Positions 1 to 9,700 of a DNA stretch of 64,000 nucleotides are shown in pieces; position 1 is the first letter of the stretch, and each line of letters opens with the position of its first letter. Below the pieces are notes generated by a model, which worked only from the letters and a program-made list of their open reading frames with translations, had not been told where the DNA came from and ran no database searches. The stretch covers positions 434,001 through 498,000 of the forward strand of contig NZ_BCUT01000002.1 in NCBI RefSeq assembly GCF_001591365.1, read 5' to 3'. This DNA comes from Variovorax paradoxus NBRC 15149. Its GTDB lineage: Bacteria; Pseudomonadota; Gammaproteobacteria; Burkholderiales; Burkholderiaceae_C. The position numbers and the translations under genes are program-made.

Positions 1-12
1 CAGCGGCCCCGA

Positions 13-339
13 TCAGGGCGCAGGCACCTGGGCCGCCTCGCTTCCACTCCTGAGAGACGTGACCGCGAAGCTGACCGCCCGCTTCGATGCCAGCTGCGAT
101 TTTCCGCAGCGGCTGCAGCAATAGAACCGCAGCCAGGGAAGGATCTTCATCCACCAATGCCGATGGATGCGCTCCAGGTGCGCGAGCCCGCATGAACAGT
201 TGATGAAGGGACCGCCGTGATGCGGCTGGCGCTTGTGGTTCATGCGGGCCATCGTGCCGACGTGGCTTCGCATCGCGCGGCAGGCTGTGATCTTCTTCAC
301 CTGCCGCGGCAAAAAAACTCGAAGAGATGTTCCCGCCAT
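13..339 (-). CDS. small Cys/His-rich hypothetical protein
   Basis: I do not recognise this 108-residue protein. The conserved-looking part begins near Met33 and holds cysteines at about 48, 50, 74, 75 and 78 (CSC, then CCSRC), among many His, Arg and Trp residues, which suggests a small metal-binding or zinc-ribbon-like fold. The start is uncertain: ATG at 339 lies almost against the dyad at 349-362, and ATG at 252 or 243 would drop the first 29-32 residues, which look less protein-like. No clear ribosome binding site separates these choices. It diverges from the OTCase-like gene at 399. Function unknown. Confidence 0.5.
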   Translation of the reverse strand: MAGTSLRVFLPRQVKKITACRAMRSHVGTMARMNHKRQPHHGGPFINCSCGLAHLERIHRHWWMKILPWLRFYCCSRCGKSQLASKRAVSFAVTSLRSGSEAAQVPAP

Positions 340-348
340 GGCGGCGAG

Positions 349-389
349 TTGATGCCCGTCAAGGATTGCGGCGGCACGGGCTATAGGCT
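349..389 (+). promoter_or_regulatory. FNR/ANR-type promoter of the OTCase-like gene
   Basis: The dyad TTGATGCCCGTCAA occupies 349-362 and the -10-like TAGGCT 384-389, starting 28.5 bases after the dyad centre, as in a class II FNR-activated promoter. The predicted transcription start (about 397) is only two bases before the ATG at 399, so the message may be essentially leaderless. The same 14-mer recurs exactly at 2230 and 51952. Confidence 0.7.
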
Positions 390-398
390 GCGGTCGTC

Positions 399-977
399 AT
401 GCAATCGACCCTGAGCTCCCCGCACAGTCCCGGCCTCCACGCCGGCGGCGAATTCCTGGCCGGCGATCTTTCGGCCGTGCACGAACTCACCTGCCGGCTG
501 AAGGCCGCATCGCTTGCAGGCCGCGCCGGCGAGCGGCCGCTGGCGGGCAAGAACATCGCCCTGCTGCGCCAGCGGCCGGCCGATGCGGAAATGTCGGCGC
601 TGCATCGCGCCGCACTGGACCTGGGCGCGCGGGTGGCCCATGTGCGGCTCGGTCCCCCGGTCGATCCGGGCGGCACCGAGTTCCGCCACCTCTCGCAGAT
701 GCTCGGCCGGCTGTACGACGCCATCGATTGCGCCTCCCTGACGCCTGCCGAAGTACGGCAGATCGAACAGCATGCGGGCGTGCCGGTCTATGACGACCTC
801 GAAGGCATCGACCATCCCGCCTCGGTGCTGGCGGACCTGATGACGCTGCGCGAACACGGCTGCGCGGCCGATGTGCGGGCACGGACCGCCTGTCTCGGCG
901 AGCATGCCGCCGAGCGCGCGCAGAACCATCGCTTCGTGCTGCAGGCCATGCTGCTTGCCTCGATGGCCGGCAGCTGA
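399..977 (+). CDS. single-domain ornithine carbamoyltransferase-like protein (paralog 1)
   Basis: This 192-residue protein matches the carbamoyl-phosphate domain of OTCase along its length: an LAGKNIAL strand, LGRLYDAI (equivalent to LGRMYDGI), AGVPVYDDL and HPASVLADLMTLREH. It ends with QNHRFVLQAMLLAS, which resembles the OTCase C-terminal helix (ENRMHTIKAVMVATL) that packs back on the first domain. The ornithine-binding domain between these two parts is absent and the phosphate-binding STRTR loop is replaced (PADAEMS). Carbamoyl transfer is therefore unlikely; ligand binding, sensing or a purely structural role are inferences. ATG 399 has no Shine-Dalgarno. A paralog lies at 62133. Confidence 0.75.
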   Translation: MQSTLSSPHSPGLHAGGEFLAGDLSAVHELTCRLKAASLAGRAGERPLAGKNIALLRQRPADAEMSALHRAALDLGARVAHVRLGPPVDPGGTEFRHLSQMLGRLYDAIDCASLTPAEVRQIEQHAGVPVYDDLEGIDHPASVLADLMTLREHGCAADVRARTACLGEHAAERAQNHRFVLQAMLLASMAGS

Positions 978-1012
978 GCCCCGGCGCCCTCCGGGTATTC
1001 CTTCGCCGGTCC

Positions 1013-1054
1013 TTGCGCCACGTCAAGCCCGCGCAGCGGCACGGGCTCCACACT
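1013..1054 (+). promoter_or_regulatory. weak FNR/ANR-type site before osmC-like gene
   Basis: TTGCGCCACGTCAA (1013-1026) is a degenerate dyad of the same form as the one at 45848. A weak -10-like CACACT lies at 1049-1054 with the spacing seen at the other sites, giving a start near 1061, three bases before the ATG. Weaker than most sites in the window. Confidence 0.4.
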
Positions 1055-1063
1055 GGCCTCGCC

Positions 1064-1531
1064 ATGAAGACCCCGACGACCATTGAACCCACCGGGCACA
1101 TCACACTGGTGCTGCGCGACGCCTACCGGTTTGCCGTCGATTTCGGAACGCCCGGCGCGGCCGCGCTCCTGACCGACGTGAAGCCGCCGCTGGGAACGGG
1201 GGCCAACCCGGACTCGGAGCAGCTGCTGGTGGCCGCGGTGGCCAACTGCCTGTCGTCCAGCCTGCTGTTCTCGCTGCGCAAGTTCAGGAACGAGGCGGTC
1301 CCCATGCGCACCACGGCCGATGCCACGCTGTCGCGCAATGCCCAGGGCCGGCTGCGCGTGGCGGGCATCGAGGTCGCCATCCGGCTTGGGGTTGCGGCAG
1401 CGACGCTCAGGCAGCTCGACCGGGCCCTGGCCCAGTTCGAGGACTTCTGCGTCGTGACGCAAAGCGTGCGCGCCGCCATTCCGGTCGAGGTGCGCGTCTT
1501 CGACGACAGCGGTGCGTTGCTGACAACCTGA
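1064..1531 (+). CDS. OsmC family protein
   Basis: A 155-residue OsmC/Ohr-type protein; family members reduce organic hydroperoxides or act on related thiol chemistry. The two cysteines expected for the family are visible in VANCLSSSLLFSLRK (about residue 63) and FEDFCVVTQSVR (about residue 129). The GTGANPDSEQLLVAAVANC segment is typical of the OsmC core. ATG 1064 was chosen because the sequence upstream is not OsmC-like and falls across a likely promoter. It sits between two low-oxygen-type genes, so peroxide or NO-linked stress is a plausible context; the substrate is not known. Confidence 0.85.
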   Translation: MKTPTTIEPTGHITLVLRDAYRFAVDFGTPGAAALLTDVKPPLGTGANPDSEQLLVAAVANCLSSSLLFSLRKFRNEAVPMRTTADATLSRNAQGRLRVAGIEVAIRLGVAAATLRQLDRALAQFEDFCVVTQSVRAAIPVEVRVFDDSGALLTT

Positions 1532-1564
1532 AAAGCGGGCCCCGGTCCCCGCGGGAGGTGCCCC

Positions 1565-2233
1565 ATGACCCACGACAGCCTGACCATCATCCGCCACGAG
1601 CACCGCGCCCTGTCGGCCATGCTGCGCTCGATCACGCTGCTGCTGCGCGAGCACCGGCGGCACGGCACCCTGCCCGACTTCGACGCGCTGCAGGCCATGC
1701 TGTTCTACGTCGACGAGTTCCCGGAGAAACTGCACCATCCGAAGGAGAGCCTGCTGCTGTTTCCGAAGCTGCGCGGCCGCAGCGCGCAGACCGATGCGGT
1801 ACTCGACCGGCTCGAGCGCGAGCATGCGCACGGCGAGTGCGCCATCCGCGAGCTCGAGCATGCGCTGCTGGGGTTCCGCACGATGAGCGGCACGGCCCAG
1901 TGCGAGATGCGGCGCGACAAGTTCGAGCAGCTGATGCGGCACTACGCCGACTTCTACCTGGCCCACATGCATGTCGAGGAAACGCAGATCCTGCCGCTCG
2001 CCGAATCGGTGCTGAGCGACGGCGAATGGGCCGAGCTCGATGCCGCCTTCCGCATGAACCGCGATCCGCTCGCGGGCCACGAGGCCGACGAAGCGTACAA
2101 GCCGCTGTTCCGCACGATCGTCGCCGCGCTCCACGCTGGCGGCAACGTCGGCTCGGTGCTCGAGGCATTCGCGGGCACCGCGCTTCCGGTGTACACGGGC
2201 GATGCCCCCGCCCCGCGGCGGCTGCGGCCTTGA
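1565..2233 (+). CDS. hemerythrin HHE domain protein
   Basis: A 222-residue cytoplasmic helical protein with hemerythrin-type iron ligands in order: RHEHRAL near residue 11, HHPKE near 58, EREHAHGE near 83 and HMHVEE near 136. Related proteins bind O2 or NO at a di-iron site, or help repair Fe-S clusters (YtfE/RIC family). The start is set by GGGAGG at about 1552-1557 before ATG 1565. It follows the OsmC gene by 33 bases, probably in one transcript. The C-terminal 70 residues extend beyond a minimal HHE domain and I do not recognise them. Confidence 0.85.
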   Translation: MTHDSLTIIRHEHRALSAMLRSITLLLREHRRHGTLPDFDALQAMLFYVDEFPEKLHHPKESLLLFPKLRGRSAQTDAVLDRLEREHAHGECAIRELEHALLGFRTMSGTAQCEMRRDKFEQLMRHYADFYLAHMHVEETQILPLAESVLSDGEWAELDAAFRMNRDPLAGHEADEAYKPLFRTIVAALHAGGNVGSVLEAFAGTALPVYTGDAPAPRRLRP

Positions 2234-2271
2234 TGCCCGTCAAGGCGCGCGGCGCCGCCCCGCCCAACAAT
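2230..2271 (+). promoter_or_regulatory. FNR/ANR-type promoter of the UbiH-like gene
   Basis: TTGATGCCCGTCAA (2230-2243) overlaps the stop codon of the hemerythrin gene. A weak -10-like AACAAT lies at 2266-2271, starting 29.5 bases after the dyad centre. The predicted start near 2278 precedes ATG 2300. Confidence 0.6.
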
Positions 2272-2299
2272 TCCTGCCTTCACCTCCGCAGGACTCCGC

Positions 2300-3520
2300 A
2301 TGCAGCAAGAACGTGACGCCCTCATCGTCGGCGCCGGCCCGGCCGGGCTGGCGCTGGCCATTGCGCTCACCGACGCCGGCTTCACCGCCACCGTGTTCGA
2401 CGCGCAGCCGCGCGAAGCGCTCGCCGCTCCCCCCGAGGATGGACGCGACATCGCGCTGACGCACGCCAGCGTGGCCACCTTGCGCACCCTGGGACTGTGG
2501 CAGCGCCTGCTGCCCGAAGAGATCGGCTGCATCCGCGAAGCACGCGTCGTCGATGGCGACCGGCAGGACGCGGCATTGAGCTTTGCGCCGCGCGGCCCCG
2601 GCGCCGAGCGCCTGGGCTGGATCGTGCCCAACCATGCGCTGCGCCGCGTCAGCTTTGCGGCCGCGGCGGAGCGCCCGGGGCTGCGCCTGATCGACCGCGC
2701 GCACGTGCTGCGCGTGGCCACCGAGCCCGGCCACGTGCAGCTGGACTTCGAAACCTCGCCGGGCCTGCCGCAGCAGCTGCAGGGCCGGCTGTTCGTCGCG
2801 GCCGACAGCCGCTTCTCGTGGTCGCGCAAGCAGCTCGGCATCGCGGCCGACATGCACGACTTCGGCCGCACCACGATCGTCTGCCGGATGCAGCACGAAC
2901 TGCCGCATCACGACGTGGCCTACGAGTGCTTCGGCTACGAGCGCACGCTTGCCGTGCTGCCCGCCGTCGGCCATGTCTCGTCGGTCGTGGTGACCGCCGA
3001 CGCCGCGGCCGCCGAACGGCTGATGCAACTGTCCGAAAGCGAATTCGCGATGCTGGTCGAGCGCCAGTTCCGCAGCCGCCTGGGCCGGATGCAGCTGCTG
3101 GGCGAGCGCTTTCCCTATCCGCTCGTCGCCGCCTATGCCCGGCGTTTCGTGGGCCAGCGCAGCGCGCTCGTGGGAGACGCGGCCGTCGGCATGCATCCGG
3201 TCACGGCGCATGGCTACAACCTCGGCCTGCAGAGCGTCGCGTCGCTGGTCCATGCGCTTTGCGCCGCCCGCGCGGCCGGCCGTGACATCGGCAATGCCGC
3301 GGTGCTGGCGGGCTACGAGCGCGCGCACCGGCGGGATGCCGCGCCCGTCTATCACGGCACCAACGCCGTGGCGAAACTCTATGCCAGCACGGGCGTGCCG
3401 CAGCGGCTGGCGCGGCAGCTGCTCCTTCGCGGCGCGCAGCATCTACCGCCGCTGAAGGCGGCGATCACCGCGCGCCTCACGGGACGCGGCGGACTGCAAC
3501 TTCCCGGCGCCGCGGTCTAG
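2300..3520 (+). CDS. UbiH/UbiM-type FAD-dependent hydroxylase
   Basis: A 406-residue flavoprotein monooxygenase. The N-terminal dinucleotide fold ALIVGAGPAGLALAIAL is at residues 7-23, and the second FAD motif ALVGDAAVGMHPVTAHGYNLG is near 291. This is the pattern of the UbiH/UbiF/Coq6 family that hydroxylates ubiquinone precursors. Position beside a nitrate-respiration operon and behind an FNR-type box suggests a role in quinone supply at low oxygen; UbiM is a possible identity but I cannot fix the hydroxylated position from sequence. ATG 2300 follows AGGA near 2289. Confidence 0.75.
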   Translation: MQQERDALIVGAGPAGLALAIALTDAGFTATVFDAQPREALAAPPEDGRDIALTHASVATLRTLGLWQRLLPEEIGCIREARVVDGDRQDAALSFAPRGPGAERLGWIVPNHALRRVSFAAAAERPGLRLIDRAHVLRVATEPGHVQLDFETSPGLPQQLQGRLFVAADSRFSWSRKQLGIAADMHDFGRTTIVCRMQHELPHHDVAYECFGYERTLAVLPAVGHVSSVVVTADAAAAERLMQLSESEFAMLVERQFRSRLGRMQLLGERFPYPLVAAYARRFVGQRSALVGDAAVGMHPVTAHGYNLGLQSVASLVHALCAARAAGRDIGNAAVLAGYERAHRRDAAPVYHGTNAVAKLYASTGVPQRLARQLLLRGAQHLPPLKAAITARLTGRGGLQLPGAAV

Positions 3521-3685
3521 GCGCGCAGCGACGCTCCCCCGGGCCGGCCCGCCGCTCGCGCAGATGGCGCGCCAGCGGCGCATCCATCGTCCGGCCATGC
3601 GCTTCATGCCGGGCCCTCAACTGACGCGCCATCTCCCGCAGCTGCGCTTGATGCCGCTCAACGATCGGCACGCAAGCACCACCGC

Positions 3686-3727
3686 TTGATGTGGATCAAG
3701 CCGCCCGCAATGCCCCCTTCCTAAGCT
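3686..3727 (+). promoter_or_regulatory. FNR/ANR-activated nar operon promoter
   Basis: The textbook dyad TTGATGTGGATCAA (3686-3699) is followed by TAAGCT (3722-3727) with class II spacing, giving a start near 3734. This excludes initiation of narK1 upstream of 3734 and supports GTG 3754. Bases 3521-3685 upstream hold no gene I can support and no NarL-type heptamer that I noticed. Confidence 0.85.
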
Positions 3728-3753
3728 CCGGTCAGCCTTTCAGGAGACCCACC

Positions 3754-5073
3754 GTGCAGCAGCGCGCCACCGCAACCAGCCCCCCACTCTCGCCGCCATC
3801 GGCCACCCAGGCCGTGCCCGCCAAGGCCTGGCGCGTGCTCGCGGTGAGCACGCTGGCGTTCACCGTCTGCTTCATGGTCTGGATGATGTTGGGCGTGATC
3901 GGCATCCCGATCCGCAAGGCGCTCGACCTCAACGCGACCGAGTTCGGCCTGCTCACGGCCATGCCGGTGCTCACGGGCTCGCTGGTGCGCGTGCCGCTGG
4001 GCATCTGGACCGACCGCTTCGGCGGCCGCATCGTCATGACGCTGCTGATGGCCGCCACCGTGCCCGCCATCTGGCTGATGTCCTACGCCACGCAGTACTG
4101 GCACTTCATCGTGTTGGGCATGTTCGTTGGGCTCGCGGGCGGTGCCTTCTCGGTCGGCACGCCGTACGTGGCGCGCTGGTTTCCGCGCGGGCGGCAAGGC
4201 TTTGCGATGGGCATCTACGGCGCCGGCAATTCGGGCGCGGCCGTCAACAAGTTCGTGGCGCCCGCCATCGTGGTGGCCGTCGGCTGGGCCGTGGTGCCGC
4301 AGGTGTACGCGGCGATCATGCTCGGTGCCACGGTCCTGTTCTGGCTGCTGAGTGCGAGCGACCCCGCGCACCTGGTGGGCCGCAGCGCCGGCTTCGCCGA
4401 GCAGCTGGGCACGCTCAAGGACCCGCGTGTGCTGCGCTACTGCCAGTACTACAGCATCGTGTTCGGCGGCTATGTCGCCATCTCGCTGTGGATGGTGCAG
4501 TACTACGTCGGCGAATACGGGCTCGACATCCGCGTCGCCGCGCTGCTGGCCGCCTGCTTCTCGCTGCCGGGCGGCGTGCTGCGCGCCGCGGGCGGCTGGC
4601 TGTCGGACCGGTACGGCGCGCACAGCGTCACCTGGTGGGTGATGTGGGTGTGCTGGATCTGCCTGTTCCTGCTGAGTTATCCGCAGACCGATCTCACGCT
4701 GGTCACGGTGAACGGCCCGCGCACCTTCCACATCGGGCTGAACGTCTACAGCTTCACCGCGCTGATGTTCGTGCTCGGCATCGCGATGGCCTTCGGCAAG
4801 GCCAGCGTCTTCAAGTACATCAGCGACGACTACCCCGCCAACATCGGCGCGATCAGCGGCATCGTCGGCCTGGCCGGCGGCCTCGGCGGCTTCGTGCTGC
4901 CCGTGATGTTCGGCGCGCTGATGGACCTCACCGGCATCCGCTCGAGCGCCTTCATGCTGATGTACGGCGTGGTGTGGGTCTCCCTCGTCTGGATGTACTG
5001 GACCGAAGTGCGCGGCACCCAAGTGATGGGCGGCGTACGCCATTCGAAACTCAACCTGGAAGCCAAATCATGA
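3754..5073 (+). CDS. narK: NarK1-type nitrate transporter (MFS)
   Basis: A 439-residue inner-membrane major facilitator protein, probably the nitrate/proton symporter type of NarK. Nitrate-porter signatures are visible: GGAFSVGTPYVARWFP near residue 129 and YGAGNSGAAVNKF near 154, with the MFS loop DRFGGR near 87. The start is GTG 3754, preceded by AGGAGA at 3742-3747; an in-frame ATG does not fit the promoter. The hydrophilic first 27 residues are Pro/Thr/Ser-rich. It is first in the nar operon and its stop overlaps the narK2 start (ATGA at 5070). Confidence 0.92.
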   Translation: MQQRATATSPPLSPPSATQAVPAKAWRVLAVSTLAFTVCFMVWMMLGVIGIPIRKALDLNATEFGLLTAMPVLTGSLVRVPLGIWTDRFGGRIVMTLLMAATVPAIWLMSYATQYWHFIVLGMFVGLAGGAFSVGTPYVARWFPRGRQGFAMGIYGAGNSGAAVNKFVAPAIVVAVGWAVVPQVYAAIMLGATVLFWLLSASDPAHLVGRSAGFAEQLGTLKDPRVLRYCQYYSIVFGGYVAISLWMVQYYVGEYGLDIRVAALLAACFSLPGGVLRAAGGWLSDRYGAHSVTWWVMWVCWICLFLLSYPQTDLTLVTVNGPRTFHIGLNVYSFTALMFVLGIAMAFGKASVFKYISDDYPANIGAISGIVGLAGGLGGFVLPVMFGALMDLTGIRSSAFMLMYGVVWVSLVWMYWTEVRGTQVMGGVRHSKLNLEAKS

Positions 5074-6722
5074 GCACCCGCACCATCGCCGTTCCCCCGG
5101 GCACGGCCGGCGGCCGCGCCGACATCGCCGACTGGCGCCCCGAGGACGAGCAGTTCTGGGAAAGCACCGGCCGGCACATCGCATGGCGCAACCTGTGGCT
5201 GTCGGTGCCCGCCCTGCTGTGCGCCTTCGCGGTGTGGGGCATGTGGGGAATCATCACCGTGCAGATGAACAACCTGGGCTTTCCCTTCACTCAGGCCGAG
5301 CTGTTCACGCTCACCGCCATCGCCGGCTTGGCCGGTGCCACCATGCGCATTCCGGCCGCGTTCCTGATCCGCCTGGCGGGCGGGCGCAACACCATCTTCC
5401 TGACCACGGCAATGCTGCTGGCGCCGGCCATCGGCACCGGCATCGCGCTGCAGCACAAGGAGTGGCCGCTGTGGGTGTTCCAGCTCATGGCGCTGTGGTC
5501 GGGCGTGGGGGGCGGCAACTTCGCCAGCTCGATGTCCAACATCAGCACCTTCTTTCCCAAGCGCCTGCAGGGCACCGCGCTGGGCCTGAACGCGGGCATC
5601 GGCAACTTCGGCGTCACGACCATGCAGATCGTCATCCCGCTGGTGATGACCGTGGGCCTCTTGGGCAGCATCGGCGGCGAGCCGATGACGCTGCTCAAGG
5701 ACAGCGGCTGGATCATGGGCAAGATCACCGCCGGCACGCCCACCTGGATCCAGAACGCGGGCTTCGCCTGGGTGCTGTCGCTGGTGCCGCTGTCGATCCT
5801 GTGCTGGTTCGGCATGAACAACCTGCGCACCGTCTCGCCCGACACCGGCGGCCCGGTCCAGGCCTTCCTGAAGATCACCTGGCTGTACACGCTGTCGTTC
5901 GCCCCGGCGATCGCGGGCCTGTACCTGTACCTGCCGGCGCCCACGGGCCTGGGCCTGCTCAACATGTGGGTGGCCATGCCGCTGATCATCGTGGCCACGC
6001 TGTTCACCATGAAGCTCGCCGCGTTCGGCACGATGAAGGAGAACATCGCCAAGCAGTTCGAGATCTTCCGCGACAGGCACACGTGGTCGATGACTGCGCT
6101 GTACATCGTGACCTTCGGCTCCTTCATCGGCTTCTCGATGGCGCTGCCGCTGTCGATCGCGGTGATCTTCGGCATCAGCCACGTGCCCGACGCGGCCGGC
6201 GTGCTGCAGCACACGCTGAAGAACCCGAACGCGCCCTCGGCCTTCACCTACGCGTGGATCGGCCCCTTCGTCGGCGCGCTGATCCGCCCGGTGGGCGGCT
6301 GGATCTCGGACAAGGTGGGCGGCTCGATCGTCACGCAGGCGATCTCCGCGGTGATGGTGGTGGCCTCGGCCGCCGTGGGCTACGTGATGCTGCTGGCCTA
6401 CGGCTCGCCGCAGCCGGAGCAGTATTTCCTGCCCTTCATGCTGCTGTTCGTGCTGCTGTTCGCGGCCAGCGGCATCGGCAACGGCTCCACCTTCCGCACC
6501 ATCGGCGTGATCTTCGACCGCGCCAAGGCCGGCCCGGTGCTGGGCTGGACCTCGGCCATTGCCGGCTACGGCGCTTTCATCGCGCCCGTGGTCATCGGCG
6601 CCCAGATCAAGGCCGGCACGCCGCAGCACGCGATGTACGGCTTTGCCGTGTTCTATGCCCTGTGCCTCGTTCTCAACTGGTGGTTCTACCTGCGCCGCGG
6701 CGCCTATGTGAAGAACCCCTGA
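5070..6722 (+). CDS. narK2: NarK2-type nitrate/nitrite transporter (MFS)
   Basis: A 550-residue second NarK, of the longer type usually assigned to nitrate/nitrite antiport. It contains the nitrate signature GGGNFASSMSNISTFFPKR near residue 149, and GGWISDKVGG near 409. Together with the preceding gene it forms the narK1K2 pair known from pseudomonads and other denitrifiers, exchanging internal nitrite for external nitrate while NarGHI works at the inner face of the membrane. ATG 5070 overlaps the narK1 stop by four bases, so translation is probably coupled. Confidence 0.92.
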   Translation: MSTRTIAVPPGTAGGRADIADWRPEDEQFWESTGRHIAWRNLWLSVPALLCAFAVWGMWGIITVQMNNLGFPFTQAELFTLTAIAGLAGATMRIPAAFLIRLAGGRNTIFLTTAMLLAPAIGTGIALQHKEWPLWVFQLMALWSGVGGGNFASSMSNISTFFPKRLQGTALGLNAGIGNFGVTTMQIVIPLVMTVGLLGSIGGEPMTLLKDSGWIMGKITAGTPTWIQNAGFAWVLSLVPLSILCWFGMNNLRTVSPDTGGPVQAFLKITWLYTLSFAPAIAGLYLYLPAPTGLGLLNMWVAMPLIIVATLFTMKLAAFGTMKENIAKQFEIFRDRHTWSMTALYIVTFGSFIGFSMALPLSIAVIFGISHVPDAAGVLQHTLKNPNAPSAFTYAWIGPFVGALIRPVGGWISDKVGGSIVTQAISAVMVVASAAVGYVMLLAYGSPQPEQYFLPFMLLFVLLFAASGIGNGSTFRTIGVIFDRAKAGPVLGWTSAIAGYGAFIAPVVIGAQIKAGTPQHAMYGFAVFYALCLVLNWWFYLRRGAYVKNP

Positions 6723-6755
6723 GCCAGCCAATCGAATTCGTATGAAAGACCCACG

Positions 6756-9700
6756 ATGAGCCACTTTCTCGACCGCCTGACCTATTTCGCGCAGCCGCGC
6801 GAATCCTTCGCCGACGGCCATGGCCAGGTCACCGGCGAAGACCGCACCTGGGAGGACGCCTACCGCACGCGCTGGGCGCACGACAAGATCGTGCGCAGCA
6901 CGCACGGCGTGAACTGCACGGGCTCCTGCTCGTGGAAGATCTACGTCAAGGGCGGCATCGTCACCTGGGAAACCCAGCAGACCGACTATCCGCGCACCCG
7001 CTGGGACATGCCCAACCACGAACCGCGCGGTTGCGCCCGCGGCGCCAGCTACAGCTGGTACCTGTACAGCGCCAACCGCGTCAAGTACCCGATGGTGCGC
7101 GGCGCGCTGCTCAAGGCATGGCGCGAAGCGCGCAAGACGCTCGCGCCCGTCGAGGCCTGGGCCTCCATCGTGCAGGACGAGGCCACGCGCCGCAGCTACC
7201 AGAGCGTGCGCGGCCTCGGCGGCTTCGCGCGCTCGGGCTGGGACGAGGTCAACGAGATCGTCGCGGCCAGCAACATCCACACCATCCGCCGCCACGGGCC
7301 GGATCGCATCATCGGCTTCTCGCCGATCCCCGCCATGTCGATGGTGAGCTACGCCGCGGGCAGCCGCTACCTGAGCCTGATCGGCGGCGTGTGCATGAGC
7401 TTCTACGACTGGTACTGCGACCTGCCGCCGGCCAGCCCGCAGGTGTGGGGCGAGCAGACCGACGTGCCGGAATCGGCCGACTGGTACAACTCGAGCTACA
7501 TCATCGCCTGGGGCTCCAACGTGCCGCAGACGCGCACGCCGGACGCGCACTTCTTCACCGAGGTCCGCTACAAGGGCGCCAAGACGGTCGCCATCACGCC
7601 CGACTACTCCGAGGTCGCCAAGCTGTCTGACCTGTGGATGCATCCCAAGCAGGGCACCGACGCCGCGGTCGCGATGGCCATGGGCCACGTGATCCTCAAG
7701 GAGTTCTACTTCGACCGGCGCAGCGCCTACTTCGACGACTACGCGCGCCGCTACACCGACCTGCCGATGCTGGTGATGCTCAAGCCGCACACCTTGCCCT
7801 CGGGCGAACAAGTGATGGTGCCCGACCGCTATCTGCGGGCCTCTGACTTCGACGACCGCCTCGGGCAGCCGAACAACCCCGAATGGAAGACCGTCGCGCT
7901 GGCCGAGGACGGCCGCGTGGTGGTGCCGCAAGGCGCCATCGGTTTTCGCTGGGGCGCGGACGGCCGCGCCGATGCCGGGCAGTGGAACCTCGAAGCCAAG
8001 GAGGCGGAGCACGGCGCAGAGGTGAAGCTCACGCTGTCGCTGCTCGACGATGCGGCCGCGGCGATCCAGCCGGCGCAGATCGGATTCCCCTACTTCGGCG
8101 GCATCGAGAGCGAGCACTTCCCGAACAATGCGCAAAGCGACGTGCTGGTGCGCACGGTGCCGGTGCGGCTCGTCGCGCTCGGCGCGGAAGGCCAGACCGC
8201 GCTGGTCGCCACCGTGTTCGACCTGCAGGCCGCCAACTACGGCCTGGCGCGCGGCCTGCCGGGCGAGATGGCGGCCGCCGGCTACGACGACGACACGCCT
8301 TACACCCCAGCCTGGCAGGAAAAGATCACCGGCGTGCCGCGCGACCAGGTCATCACCGTGGCGCGCGAGTTCGCGGCCAATGCCGAGAAGACGCAGGGCA
8401 AGTCGATGGTGATCATCGGCGCGGCCATGAACCACTGGTACCACAGCGACATGAACTACCGCGGCGTCATCAACATCCTGATGATGTGCGGCTGCATCGG
8501 CCAGAGCGGGGGCGGCTGGGCCCATTACGTGGGCCAGGAAAAGCTGCGCCCGCAGACCGGCTGGACGCCGCTGGCCTTCGCGCTCGACTGGATCCGCCCG
8601 CCGCGGCAGATGAACTCCACGAGCTTCTTCTACGCGCACACCGACCAGTGGCGCTACGAGAAGCTCGGCATGGAGGAAGTGCTGTCCCCGCTGGCCGACA
8701 AGGCCGCGTTCGCCGGCACGATGATCGACTACAACGTGCGCGCCGAGCGCATGGGCTGGCTGCCGTCGGCGCCGCAGCTGCAGACCAATCCGCTGCAGGT
8801 GGCCCGCGACGCGCAGGCCGCCGGCATCGACGGCGCGGCCTACACGGCGAAGGCATTGAAGGACGGCACGCTGCGCATGAGCTGCGAAGACCCCGACCAC
8901 CCCTCGAACTGGCCGCGCAACATGTTCGTGTGGCGCTCCAACATCCTGGGCTCCTCGGGCAAGGGGCACGAGTACTTCCTCAAGCACCTGCTGGGCACCA
9001 CGCACGGCGTGCAGGGCAAGGACCTCGGGCCGGACGACGCCAAGCCGACCGAAGTGGTCTGGCACGACAAGGCGCCCGAGGGCAAGCTCGACCTGCTGGT
9101 GACGCTCGACTTCCGCATGAGCACGACCTGCCTCTACTCGGACATCGTGCTGCCAACCGCCACCTGGTACGAGAAGAACGACCTCAACACCAGCGACATG
9201 CACCCCTTCATCCATCCGCTGTCGACGGCCGTCGACCCGGCCTGGCAGGCGCGCAGCGACTGGGAGATCTACAAGGGCTTCGCGCGCACCTTCAGCGCCA
9301 TGTGCCCGGGCTATCTCGGCGTGGAAAAGGAAGTGGTGCTCACGCCGCTGATGCACGACTCGCCCGCCGAACTGGCGCAGCCCTTCGGCGTGGCCGACTG
9401 GAAGCGCGGCGAGTGCGAGCTGATCCCCGGCAAGACCGCGCCGCAGATCGCCGTGGTCGAGCGCGATTATCCGAACCTCTACAAGCGCTTCACCGCGCTG
9501 GGCCCGCTGCTCAAGAAGATCGGCAACGGTGGCAAGGGCATCGGCTGGAACACGGAAGTGGAAGTGGACGAACTCGGCAACCTCAACGGCCGCGTCTCCG
9601 ATGCCGGCGCCACGCAGGGCATGCCGAGCATCGACACCGACATCGACGCCTGCGAGGTGGTGTTGCAGCTGGCGCCCGAAACCAACGGCCACGTGGCCGT

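Noticed and set aside
3477..3671. 64-codon minus-strand frame between the UbiH-like gene and narK1
   Set aside because: Arg-rich, overlaps the end of the UbiH-like gene, has no ribosome site and no recognisable feature. Codon use is not decisive; I left it out.
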